From contig NW_026262690.1 in the NCBI RefSeq assembly GCF_021869535.1, positions 66,179,995 to 66,243,994 of the forward strand: DNA of 64,000 bases, given 5' to 3'. A program made the translations under genes and the position numbers. A model generated the notes under the pieces. The model did not search any database. It saw only the letters and a list, made by a program, of their open reading frames with translations, and had not been told where the DNA came from. This stretch comes from Mytilus californianus (taxonomy: Eukaryota; Mollusca; Bivalvia; Mytilida; Mytilidae). Each line of letters begins with the position of its first letter. Within the stretch, counting starts at the first letter, position 1. Below, one piece after another: positions 32,711 to 44,310 of this stretch.

Positions 32711-33369
32711 GCCATCTTTACCTTTGGGTAGAAAAACGTAGTATTTCAAATAATTTAACTTTTAATCAAAAGCGAATTTACAGCAAATGAAATATAAAGT
32801 GTCCAACATAGGAAAGAAAACGCTAAAATTAGTCGAAGATTGTCACTTGAGAAGCTCTCTTCAATAGTGCGAGAAAAGAAGTCTTTAGAAAGTTTAAAGT
32901 TACTGATAAACATACTCATATGATGTTGTGAGGTATGTCACAATGTGTAACTACTTTAAGAAAACTTTGCTTGCTCCCAATATTCAGAAATTAAAAAATG
33001 TTATTTGACTTCTTTCAAATCGTTATAATATAGCCACGTAATCACTGGGATTAAACTGATATCCGCTAGATACCGACATCACATGATGGCAGTCGGAGAA
33101 TTCTTAACATTCGTGAGAAATAGAAGTCATTTTTCGGAACTTTTTATATTTATCAGTGTTTAACAAAACTGGAGCATGTTTCGTATATTGATCACTGTTC
33201 AGTCTACCATTTAGTGAAGAAATCCACGTACAAAACATCGGGAAGAATTTATCCAGTGCGTAACGGAAAAATTTCATGGAAGGAGTATTTTGTATTTGTT
33301 TTAGTGTTAAAACAATGGAATTTGTTGGGGTTTTTCTTTTACACTTCAAAAGAAATTTGTCGTTTACTT
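32711..33369. other. No gene seen
   Basis: AT-rich spacer. The - strand frame at 33104-33403 (99 codons) runs into an E tail and has no recognisable content. Confidence 0.35.
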
Positions 33370-33650
33370 TACGTCCAGTGAGAAGTATTTCATGCAGGTT
33401 CACAATATATCGAAAGGGATCAATTCTATAAGGTTTGTCTACTGGGATTAAGGTAGAGTATTTAGACTACCACTGAAATTGATGGTATATTAAATATGAC
33501 CAGGGTTCGGGAACGTGCAGAGAGAGTTGCACTCTCCCTACACGAGGCATCCGATTTAACGCCTAAATTCCTTCGTGACGTAGCTGTCATTAATACATCC
33601 AGTACAACCAAACGAGCGTCCCGTTTAACTGTCGAATGAAAGGGGTCCAG
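33370..33650 (-). repeat. Repeat E, inverted and interrupted
   Basis: TACGTCCAGTGAGAAGTATT near 33369 is an inverted E tail. ACGTGCAGAGAGAGTTGCAC, CCTACACGAGGCATCCGATT and TAACGCC at 33513-33565 are the inverted E middle. The portion between does not match. Confidence 0.55.
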
Positions 33651-33676
33651 GCTACTATATTCTTTAACGCATTCGA

Positions 33677-33677
<1 letters not shown>

Positions 33678-33709
<32 letters not shown>
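33678..33709. repeat. Homopolymer of 32 guanines
   Basis: Unbroken G32 on the + strand, in an otherwise AT-rich region next to an inverted repeat E. It gives a spurious polyglycine frame at 33636-33902. Confidence 0.95.
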
Positions 33710-33710
<1 letters not shown>

Positions 33711-33909
33711 CTCTGTAGATTTCTTCAGTCAGTTAAAAGTCTACATTTACAACAGATTAGTGATTTGCGTTTAACTGCAGCAATTTTTTTTCTTTTCTCT
33801 TCGAATTGGGATTTTTTCACTTCAGAGTCCGTTGATGCGGAATTTGTTTGTCATGGTGAGATGTATTTCCCATATGAACAGGCCCGAATCTCAATAGCTT
33901 AAGATTTTT

Positions 33910-36900
33910 TTTTCAATTTTGATTATAATTCACTGTGCTAAAAAAAATTGCATGATCATAATGATTTTCTAATTGCTATAAATATGTATATGATATCATC
34001 ATAACAAATAACAATTTGAATAAATTTGAGCCATATCAATTATATACGATTTATAAAATTTTATCAGTTAAGGACATTACAATTATCGGGGACATCGAAT
34101 TGGATGAATATTTTTTAATTGAAGATCATCATTTCGCTTTTCTGATGGTTCACAACGTGATTTCTTCACCAAACGTTAACCTATTACGAGAAGCGTTTCG
34201 ATTTCTAGATGTTTTACGTCTAAAAACATCCAAAAAAATTCCTAAGAATGAATTCTTATTCTCGCAAATTTTAAAATTATTTTTAATAACTCTACATCTG
34301 CCATCTTGGATGTCCGTAGCACCAGTGTCAAAATGTAATGCATTACAGGCATGACAGGTATACTTTGTTTTTCAAACTTCATTTAATCCATGTACCTTTC
34401 GCTTAATAACTGTTTGAATTTCAAAGTAAATACATACCAATCAATTCACATTTTACCCTGATAAAGACTTACTATACACTTTTATAAGTGACACTGCACA
34501 ATTTCTAGTGTAATAATAGTCTTAACTTTCATTCGTGTTTTTCGGATTAAAGTTCTGCGCTATCTTACAATCAAGTCAATGAAAAGTATGCAACGTTTTT
34601 GTGAATACCTTTTATTATTATACGGAGAAATCCTAAATTAAAAATAGACATCGAATGTAGTATTCAAACTTGCCAACATCTACCTTGTTGGATTTTTTTT
34701 TTCAAGTTGAAACAAAAAACAGAATTAGAAAAAAATAAGGATAAATAAAACAACATGGTACGCTAGGGTTTATTTTATAAGCTTTTATTTTTGTTAATAT
34801 TCATGTCGAATCTAATTTTCTTTCTATTCAAAACAAACGCAACATATAAAAGAGTGAGCACAAACATACATTTACTATATATCAGTCATATGGGAATTAT
34901 ATCATTTCATATTGTATACCATAAAGAAGATGGCAATACCGAATTGATAAACACTCATTCCTTTCATTCACTTGCTAAGAAACTACAAAAACTACTACAT
35001 TGAGCATACTTTTATGTTTCCCTACCTTTTGGACAAACGCGATGGTTCTAATTTCCAAAGAGATACATGTAATTTTCAGTTTTTGAGCGGCAACCTGCCT
35101 GAATCGCGGAGAGTGCAATCACAAATTTTGTGCTTCTTAAAGCTTGTAGATATATCTTGCAGTTACATTAACTCCTCAATCAAGATAAAATTTGACCTAA
35201 AGTACCTACTTTCGCTTAAAAAAGTGTAGTCACCTTCAAACATTAGTCGATTATTATCAGTTAATTATAATAATGATCATAGAAATATTGCCGTAAGTGG
35301 ATCCTTTTATCATTATTTTTTTAATTTTTTTTCGAATTTTGTCCCTCATTGAATTTGGTTAAATATCGATTTGACAACTATATGTAAATACGATATATGA
35401 ATTGCTGACTTTAGAGCCAATGATATAATATCATGAAAAGAATTGTTTTACTAAGGAATCAGGCATTTGAAATAGATCCATTTTAGAACAAAATTGGGGC
35501 CGTTTTGGTATTTTATATTAAATAAATTTGAAATTTAAGGCCATATTTTGGCAAAAGTGAACCTTGTACTTTGAATTTATTCAATTATGTCAACTATGAT
35601 GAACAAACCGCAGAACTGATGATCCCGTTGAGAACAAACAATTGAAAGAACCAAGACGACCTAAAAGTACTTATCTTTATTCAAGAAAATGTGCGAATAA
35701 TGAAGTTAAAGTTTCAATATATGCAAAATATAAAATTTTAGGCAAATATATTTTCGTTTAAATATTCAACATAGTTTTAAATAAAAACGTGTTCATTTAT
35801 TTGGGCAATTATTGCAACACAAGCTATGGTATACAATCGTAAAATTTCAAATAAGTAATCCAAGTTAGTTGTTGTGTATGCCAAGGCAATTTGATATCAT
35901 ATTTTGACAGACATTTTCGAACAAGCTGTATGATACAAAAATACTAGCTTTTTCAACAAAATAATCTTTGAATTCTTTTTATATTTATGTTTGGGTTTTT
36001 TTATCAAATATTTGTATTTACTTAATTAAAAGATGAAATCCACAATTTGCGATAATACAATGAAGTTTCATCTCGTACACAAAAAATGTGAAAAACCGCG
36101 TTAATGGCTTTACGGAAAAATAGAAACACTTCATGCCGTTCCTCTATTTTAAATAACAAACTATTGTGGCATTAATTGTTTATATCTATAGTTTATGAAA
36201 CATAGAAATTATAAAAACTGCAACATGAAAATACTCACTAACACTTGCTGGAAAACAACAAGAATACGTCTTTTTCACAAGAGAATGTATTTCCATATGA
36301 TGCTTTAGTTATATATTGATACAAAGCATGTTGGCGAAACCGTAACGAGCTAAGGAAGCGCGCCTATAACAAAAACCTGGTCTTTTCACATATAAATCTT
36401 TCATCAGCTTCATAAGCCGGACACATGTTCAACTTGTAACGTTTGTGTTTACCAAGTTCAAAAGATAGCGAATTGAGTAACCCTTCGATTATTCCATTTA
36501 TAGTCTATGCCAATGAATAATGACAATACTTCTTTTCAATAATCATCTACATCAATTTTAATTTTGAAAACTTGATCACTTATTTAGTGAAAGGCGAATC
36601 TTAATATGTGACGTTATTAGGGATTGGACAACAATTGTCACGTGTCACCGGAAATAAACAAGGCAGACGTTAATGACGACAGGGTTGTGTTATATCTAAT
36701 TTGAAGGTTTTGAGACGTGTCCGATTACTTCGGTATAAATGTCTTTCTTAAATAAGAAATATTAGTTATAATCCGTAAAATGCATTGGTTTGAAATTACA
36801 ATAAATAACATCAGAAATAAGTTGTTAGATAACGTTAGTGGAACCACGTGGGAAAACAAATTCTTGTAATATCTGTAAATTCGTACGCTTATGAACTAAA

Positions 36901-37865
36901 ACCAGAAGCAATCAATAAAGTTGTGGATATGAGATATAAATATTGGATAACATTGTTTATTATTACCTGTTGTATGTTAGTTTAAATGTAATTACCACTT
37001 GACGTCTGCTTTCATTTTAATTTCACTAAGATAGCTTTCCGAGAATAACAAAAGAGATTGTTCTGAAAACAGTGTTTCAAATAAAAAGCGAACATTGGTC
37101 ACTAAAATTAACTAAGTTTTCTGTTGGGTAAATGTCAATGGATTACTTTGATTGTAATTGTCAACCCTTTTCAATCATTTACTTGCCAAATAATCTAACA
37201 ACAAATATCAGCAGTTAAATATTGGAAAATGATCTCAAATAAATCAAAACAGGAATATTTAGTTAGATTGTTATCCCTAAGTTTTATATTAAGGGTTGAA
37301 TAATTGATTAATTCTCTTCATTTCCAGTAGCAAATATTTCATGCATTTTCAGTGCGGGAACATTTGAAAAATTATTCAAATAGAATGGAGGTTGGGAAAT
37401 TTTAAGTGCCACAGGAAAGAGATCGAATGTTGGATAGAGACAGTGGTTTTGTCTTGCAACAGACCACCTATGTATCCCTAAAAAAGTTGTTGCAAGGGTT
37501 GTTCAATGTACAAAGAGCTTCTCTTTGGTTATTTGTATCATTCGGTTGCTGTCATGATCATGTTATACCCCAACATCTCATTGTATGAGAGGGGTATTGC
37601 GATCTTTAGCAATCAACATATGCTAATAAAATTACTAGGGCTTATCTGGGACCAAACAAAAATAATTTTGGGATTACAAAATGTAGTCGTAGTGAGGGCT
37701 GTAATCTTGAAATTTGGCAAATGATTTTCTTTTCGTTTCAAGGACCTAAAGTTACTGCCGAGTTTAGGCCAGTCATTTAGTGGCAATGAATGTTACTTAT
37801 ATAATTACCTTTGTTGTTTTCATAAAGTAAGTGTATTGATATATATGTACTTATTCACTGCAAAA
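33910..37865. other. Long AT-rich stretch, no gene seen
   Basis: About 4 kb without a recognised repeat or gene. The largest frames (34016-34354 on +, 34791-35003, 34972-35229, 37406-37724) are short, lack family resemblance and are not flanked by convincing splice sites. Confidence 0.4.
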
Positions 37866-38860
37866 GAAAGACGAAAGATACCAAAGTAATAATCAAACTA
37901 AAACCGAACTGACAATGCCATGGCAAAAAACGAAAAACTGCAACATAAAGTTTTAATGACTGAGCAACACGAACCCTATCAAAAACCGGAGGTGATCTCA
38001 TGTGCTCCAGAAGAGTAAGCAGATCCCGCTCCTCATGTGGCAGCCGTCGTGTTGTTCATGTAAGTATTGGTGTTCATGTAAGTAGAAACCCGGTGATAAG
38101 TCTAACTCGATGTCACATTCGAGGAAAAAGGACAGATGGTGTTACGACAATTGGAACATTTCCGTCGTCATCTGTGAGACAGATATACCAAAACAGGCAA
38201 CCAACTGGTGATGGCGTCCGAAAATTTTTCGAAGGGATGATTTCAACTTTACCACTTGGAACTCTTGGTTTAAAAGCTTTGTTGTAAGTACAATTATCTA
38301 TAAAGGAATTCATGATAGTAAATGCAAGCTCTTGGATATCGTATATTCTGGGAGATAGATACTCCATAAGCAGACGATGCAGGAATGTTGCTAATTAGAA
38401 ATGGAAAGTTCACAATTGGGAAGCCAAAATCATCTCTTTTGTCGTAAAGTTTTATTCTCAACCGACCACGTGGACACTCATTGTATGTAAGTCAAGATAT
38501 GAGACCGTCTTAACTATATCTGTTGTATCCTTTATTTCAAGTTCGATGGTATAGATGCGTTCAACATAGTTGAAATATTTAGTGAGAGGACATTATCGTT
38601 ATAGCTGAATGTGAAAGTTAAATGATACTGCTAGCTTCTTTTCATTCTTCCCAAGAAGCTCCTGTATGAAGTCTGCCTCATATGAATAAAGGAACAAGTC
38701 AGCTAGAAGAGGAGCACAGTTGGTTCCCATGGGAATGGCGATTGTTTGTTGAACTATTGTTTTAGTTCGGACTGATATCACAACAAAAATATTACAGTCG
38801 TCACAGACTGAACCGATATCACTACAAAATGAGTACGGTTGTCACAATGATCTGTCGGTT
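37866..38860 (-). mobile_element. Penelope-like element copy 3: RT remnant continuous with repeat C tail
   Basis: On the - strand a decayed reverse transcriptase (38830-38290) runs into the repeat C 3' tail. The intermediate sequence (AACTCTTGGTTTAAAAGCTT and GGAAAAAGGACAGATGGTGT on +) links to AAGAGTAAGCAGATCCCGCT, and the element ends near 37866 (AAAGACGAAAGATACCAAAG). This copy shows what repeat C is: the 3' end of a retroelement that is 5'-truncated elsewhere. The short + frames at 38000-38287 are repeat-derived. Confidence 0.7.
38290..38830 (-). pseudogene. Penelope-like reverse transcriptase fragment (copy 3)
   Basis: Motifs in order on the - strand: AIPMGTNCAPLLADLFLYSY with EADFIQELLG (38781-38640), a degraded YIDD box (YNDN near 38605), ELEIKDTTD, YLDLHLE, KLYDKRDDFGFPIVNFPF and IRYPRACIYYHEF. 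Several frame changes and stops separate them, so it is inactive. It is related to copies 1 and 2 but belongs to a distinct subfamily, judging by NFPF and the different 3' tail. Confidence 0.7.
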
Positions 38861-39094
38861 ATTATCAGGTTTGCCACACTTTTGATTGCAGATATACTCC
38901 CTCAAGTGGTGCTTGTTGTTTTATCAGTTATGGTCCTTCTCATTCATTACCGTCTTTGACCACTGGATAATGCGACTTATGTTGCCCTTAGAGCACGGGC
39001 GGGATACTCTTACCTGTTCGGTACACATGATATCATCCAGGTTTATATTCGAGTTTGGAACGCCCTAAACTTGAACTAATTGATTGTAAACCTT

Positions 39095-39220
39095 TATCCT
39101 TTCCTTGAAATTGAAAACGGTGGTCACTCAGAACAAGGATCTATGACAAACGTTATGATCTAAGTTAAACTTGTTGTCAGCTTTCCGTTCTTGAGAAGTA
39201 ACACATCAATTGCCCTAGCC
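39095..39220 (+). pseudogene. Short Penelope-like RT fragment (copy 4)
   Basis: The + strand reads LEIENGGH in one frame and RTRIYDKRYDL in the next, matching the block after the catalytic palm in copy 3. It is heavily degraded. Confidence 0.45.
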
Positions 39221-40543
39221 TATTTGTTTTTTTTTAACTTTTATTTGATACATGGCGATTTCACTTAAAAATAACTATCCAGCAAGGTGTCTCAATTTCT
39301 CAACTTACTACAGATGAATAAAAGATGTGACAATAACCCAACATCAGGGCATCTAAAGGTATTTAACAATAGACAGGTATACTTAAAATATGGCAAGCTC
39401 TAAATTAAGTGTAAAAAAAGAAGTGAATATATTTAATTATAAGACTATACAAGATCCCCTTCAATACCAAATTCCCCAAAATGACAAAAACACATTAGTT
39501 TGTGACAAAAGACAGTCACTTACGAGGCTTTTGACTTCGAGCAGGCACCGAGTAGTTGATCAGTTGACCAATAAAAGCTACAACACAAATTGTATCAAGA
39601 AAAGAACTCAACTCTAAAATAACGGTATAATTGATTACAGATATACAAATACAAACAAAACAATAATCAGCAATATTGTTATAACTAGTAATATAGTAAA
39701 TACAAGTAAATTTTAATACAAACAATGGCAATCGTTATGTATCAGCCACAATCTGTTTTATTACAGATATAAGTCACGGTTGCAAAGGCTTTATTTATCA
39801 ACCCCCCCCCTTTAAATCCGTATTATGTAGGTATATATAAAAAAGAGTATCAGAATCGGTTTTTTTTCAATATCACACCCAGTATTAACCCAAAGCTCTT
39901 GCATATCGGTATCTCGGATTGATACGGGTGTGCTAAATAATTGAAAAAGCTATACAATAGACTATTTTTCTGGTTGATTATTTTTTATAATCAACGTGAA
40001 GTTCGTTTTATCTCCGTTCTAATTGATCAAATTTCGATAACGACGTCCAGTTTTCTTAACTCTCCGCTCAATTTCCTATTGTGACGTCACGAAAAAAGGA
40101 TACCATGACGGAAGACGTAACATACAACCTATCTTTTTGCTGATCATTGAAAGAGAACGATATTTTTTTCTATCATTTAGAGAAACAGATTCGACCACCA
40201 AATCTCGTGCAATCCAATATTTCTCCACTCCCAATAGCTAATTTTCAAATAATAAAAACGCTCTGCAAGTATTGTGTTTTATATTTGAAAAATTAACTGT
40301 CTGAGTGGAGACTTTGAAAGTTGAGTTTTTATCTTTTCTTCCTGAAACCACTTGGCCAATTTTGACCAAACTTCACAAAGATGTTGTAGTATTGGAAGCC
40401 TCCTACAAGCGATCCTCGTGTTTCTTTTTTAGATCAGATGAAAAACATTGTCGCCAGATCATTTTTTAAATCTGATTGCCCAATTCTAATAAATTTTCTC
40501 CTCTAAAACTACAAGACTTAATAAAATTTAAAGGAAGTGATGA
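39221..40543. other. AT-rich spacer with a CRE-like palindrome
   Basis: No gene recognised. A TGACGTCA palindrome lies at 40082-40089 and a C10 tract near 39801. The frame at 39390-39617 has no family resemblance. Confidence 0.35.
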
Positions 40544-40822
40544 TTAGGTGACCCTATACAAACAATCTTTATTAAATATTGATCTAATAGCAAAAGTGGC
40601 AACATTGGCGGTACATACATATTTGTAGTTTTCATTGATATCATATGAAAAATTATATATTTCATGTTTTGTACTAGGCAAATTTTTACCAAACTTATCT
40701 GAACTTATTAAAGGAAGATCTTCTACAAATGCTCGGTTGTCTTGGTTTTCATCGGATGAAATATAGCTGTCAGAGGTAATCTTTGGCTCTGTTTGGTCAT
40801 TTTTCAAATGTTTTCTTTTCTG
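40544..40822 (-). CDS. Unrecognised open segment, possible terminal exon
   Basis: An open stretch of about 92 codons on the - strand, preceded by CATGTAGTTTCAG, which could be a splice acceptor. It contains SDSYISSDENQDNRAF, EDLPLISSDKFGKNL, EIYNFSYDINENYKYV and ends CLYRVT. Composition is acidic and plausible for protein, but no domain is recognised. An AATAAA lies inside the last codons (near 40570). No partner exon was identified, so this may be chance or a relic. Confidence 0.22.
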   Translation of the reverse strand, partial: QKRKHLKNDQTEPKITSDSYISSDENQDNRAFVEDLPLISSDKFGKNLPSTKHEIYNFSYDINENYKYVCTANVATFAIRSIFNKDCLYRVT

Positions 40823-42164
40823 AAACTACATGAAATTGTAAGGGCCAACATGCCCCCTCAATTAATTTCAAGGGCAATATTTGAATTAGACAAAACAAGA
40901 CTCAAAATACTGTTTCTGCGTAATTATAGTGAAAAGTTTCGATAGAAAACATTCTTCAACGTTTAAAAATATACATTTATTACTTTGTCTATATAAAGTC
41001 TAAATTGAAATGGCTTCTGCACAATGAATATATGTGGGTTGTATCAGTAGTGCATTGTTTGTGATTCTTTTCTTAGCCAGAGACCTATTAATAATCTTTA
41101 CCATTAATCAGTTATACTAAATAGACAACTTCCTTTGAAGCACAATGAACTAGATAACATAAATCCTTACGCTGTATATCACATTTTAAAATGATAGCCA
41201 ATTGATTAATAACAAATCTCTGTTTCCGATTTGGTTGTCTCGAAATTTACAGCAAGATTTTTTTTCTGACTGTATGAATTGCTTTCAATATAACGTTTAT
41301 CGAAATAAATCAAATTGTTATTATTCATCTGAGACAAGTTAATGTCACACTCCATGAAGTGTTGAAATATATTGTGAGCCTAGTATGCTATTAATGTAAG
41401 AGGAAAGTGACAAATTGTAATTCGTTTATACTCCAAATTATGATAAATTTCAATATATAGCAAGTGGACTTCATGCATAACTCACTTTAAGTTCTTAATC
41501 TCTTTTATCCAACAAATAGCTGTCGCTGTCTGAAAGTCGACATAATTACTTACATCATCAGTCCTTTTAGAAGGATAACATAATTGCAGAGGTATTTTAT
41601 CCGCAATTGGATATATAAAGTCCATTTGAGGAAACATCTTTTCTGCATTATCCATTTTTAGTCATGGAGACAATGTTGGGTGACTTGCGATAACGGGAAA
41701 TATAATTTAAGAAATTTATTCAAAATGTTTCCCCGTTAGTTTCTGGAAAGATTTCTATGAAGTTTAGGAATCATAATAATACCAAGTTTGTATAAGCATC
41801 AAGAACTAAATTACCAAAATTAAACAATGTTGTCTAGGGTCAAAATTCCGAGGAGAACATAATCCACCTTAGTTTAAGTTCTTATATAATATTTCTAATC
41901 GTACATTTTACAGCGAAAACAATTTAATCACTGGTCTATTAGATATGTAAAAACATATATTTCTAGACTTTGGTAAACTTTGAACCTTATTATGTATTTT
42001 AGTAAATGCCAACATTCGCTCGTCGGTGCCTACCTAAGATACTACGTGTAGTACATAATCTTTATTTTACCACATACATGCATATACTTACTCGGCATAG
42101 AAGTTATGAAAAACTAGCCAATTCAAATAATATTATTTAGCTAATTTTCATACTTTACACAATA
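40823..42164. other. No gene seen
   Basis: AT-rich spacer without recognised features. Confidence 0.4.
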
Positions 42165-42325
42165 AACCAAAGGGTTGACATTGTTATAGAAATGCGAAAA
42201 TCCCTTGACTTCTCACATCCGGCAGTAAAACCCATACTGAAAAGAATTATCCGTTTGGGTGTGCGGGATATATAAATACACAACCACGTCAGTTCAGAAT
42301 TCGATGTGTCGCACTCTTCTGTCAA
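42165..42325 (+). repeat. Repeat E fragment
   Basis: AAAGGGTTGACATTGTTATA, CTTCTCACATCCGGCAGTAA, CCGTTTGGGTGTGCGGGATA and ACACAACCACGTCAG: the 5' half of repeat E. Confidence 0.65.
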
Positions 42326-43157
42326 GTTTGTGAATTTCGACATAATAGTGTCTTCAAAAGTAACATTTCTGCACTGAAAGACAAAACAGCCTAATCAGTT
42401 TTTTTTTCTTAAAATTTTGTGTCAAGGTATTTCATGATTTTTGGAACAAAACATCATGAAAAAAATTGGGGTTCGCCGATTTTGTTTTGTCACTTTATTC
42501 CTCAATTTCCTGTTTTTCACCATTATTGACGATTATTTCGTTGATATTTCAAGTATCGAATATTCAGTAAATATCGAATCCAGAACCAATTTTTTTCACA
42601 CAAAACAGAAGATTTGTATCAATCGATTAAAGACTCTAAACCGTCATACGATCGAGTGTTTTTTTAATTTCTTAAATTTAATACGATTTATTTCATTCCC
42701 GCCAAAAATTATATGCCAAAGTGAAATATTTTTCCCATTCTTAAAAATATCTACCTGTGATTTCTTTAAAAAGAATTACAAGAGTGAAAGAACATTTTGT
42801 ACTCGTTGAAATAAGACTAAAAAAAGTATACAGTATGTTTACATCGGTTTTAGTTTGTAACCCGGATTTGTTTTCTCTCAATCGATTTATGACTTTTGAA
42901 CAGCGGTATACTACTGTTGCCTTTATTCGAAATTTTAAAAAAGTTTTGAGTTATATTAAGATATTTTTTCACTTGTTTTTAAGAAAAGACTTGTCTATCC
43001 TCGGAACAATATTTTTGAAACTGACGCCGTAGTACAAATTTGCCACAAATTTTGATTAGGAATTTCATAAATATCATAAGTAGGAAGTTAGACACAAAAA
43101 AACAACAATTTCCATGAGATTTATTACTCGAGAAAACGGCAAGAGATTTTATTTATA
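42326..43157. other. AT-rich stretch, weak frames only
   Basis: Frames at 42441-42809 (122 codons, first codon TTG) and 42757-43032 overlap in different phases and are rich in Phe, Ile and Lys. No motif or splice context, so I do not call a gene. Confidence 0.35.
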
Positions 43158-43315
43158 GAATAACTAATCGAAGAATTCAAATAGAGAAAAATATTCAACG
43201 AGTGACCGAACAACACACTAATTCACGAATGCGCGTAGCGCATGAGTTAATTATCAGTGTTGTTCGGTCACGAGGTGAATATTTTTCGATATTTGAGTTC
43301 TTTGATTAGTTATTC
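43158..43315. repeat. 158-bp imperfect palindrome (foldback)
   Basis: Left arm starts GAATAACTAATCGAAGAATT and the right arm ends with its near complement. The arms include GTGACCGAACAACAC and GTGTTGTTCGGTCAC as a perfect inner block. The arms of about 77 bp are roughly 80-85 percent complementary, and the centre ATGCGCGTAGCGCAT is itself palindromic. A cruciform or hairpin is likely. It may be a foldback element or the core of a larger repeat. Confidence 0.85.
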
Positions 43316-44129
43316 TTTTTATTACATTGGCAAATGGCTTTTTTAATGAAATTAATGTAGAAAATGTAAGGAACTATATCTTTTTTCTACGCATTCACAA
43401 TTTGTTTTGATCCGACGTTATCGACGTCTTGACAACGCCTATTGTTGTATGACGTCAGAGAGTGAAATAACCGTTTATTTCACATGTGAAATTATTGGTT
43501 TTTATTTGACTGGGGAAATCAATGTAATTCATTGCTACCAATGTAATAATTGTATATAACAGTATTTTACAGATCTAATAAATGCAGCTCAAAATTGACT
43601 TTCGGCAACACCATTGGAACGTATAATTATTCGTAATTACGTACTTCTCCTTTATGTAACTCTTATATGAAAGTTTAATACCATGCATATGGAAACAAAA
43701 CCAGAAGAATATTACCGACTATGTAAGGGATGATGAGAGAACGAAAAGGACTCGTAACCATTAAATCGGGGTAATTTGCGCGGAACAAAGGCAGTGTATC
43801 TACGAATCCAGACACTTTTTTCTGCAAATGAAGCTGCCAGAGCGTACTATTGTAGCGTAGTTATTAACCGTCAAATAGCCTGCAGTTTTGTCCTTACACA
43901 ATTAATTCGTGTAACAAGCATATAAAGTTTTGTCATGCTTGTTGTGGTATAAAACTGAATCTACTCATGGTGAGCGTTGTAACTTAAAACATTGTGCGAA
44001 ATTGTTAAGCCTGTAACTTTTGATGCATATTAATTTATAGCTCTTATTGAAGTAATGTATTGGTTAAACAAATATTGTTGTAAATAGCTGAAATTTGAAA
44101 AAAGTTGTCTCAAAGTCAAATAAGACTCT
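43316..44129. other. No gene seen
   Basis: AT-rich. A TGACGTCA motif is present near 43449. Nothing else recognised. Confidence 0.35.
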
Positions 44130-44310
44130 AATATGGGTTTTACTCGTTGTCGAAGGCCGTATGGTGACCTATAGTTGTTAACTTCTGTGTCATTTGGTCT
44201 CATGTGGAGAGAGTTGTTTCGTTGGCAATCATACCACATATATTTATGTTTATATTTTTAACAGGGCTATTTTGAACAACCTACAAATTTTTTTTTTGTT
44301 AATTTGTTCT
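44130..44310 (+). repeat. Repeat A with shared downstream block
   Basis: GTCGAAGGCCGTATGGTGAC and TTGGCAATCATACCACATAT are followed by CTATTTTGAACAACCTACAA and TTGTTAATTTGTTCTCG. The downstream block is repeated at 61645-61695 after another A copy, so these two belong to one longer subfamily. Confidence 0.65.

Noticed and set aside
33636-33902. Polyglycine-containing frame
   Set aside because: The glycines come from a G32 homopolymer; the rest is non-coding sequence.
40082-40089. TGACGTCA cAMP-response-element palindrome as a promoter
   Set aside because: An isolated 8-bp match without an adjacent supported gene start is expected by chance in this much sequence.
42441-43032. Overlapping + strand frames of 122 and 91 codons
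   Set aside because: The first starts at TTG, both are Phe/Ile/Lys-rich as expected from AT-rich DNA, and they overlap in different phases without splice sites.
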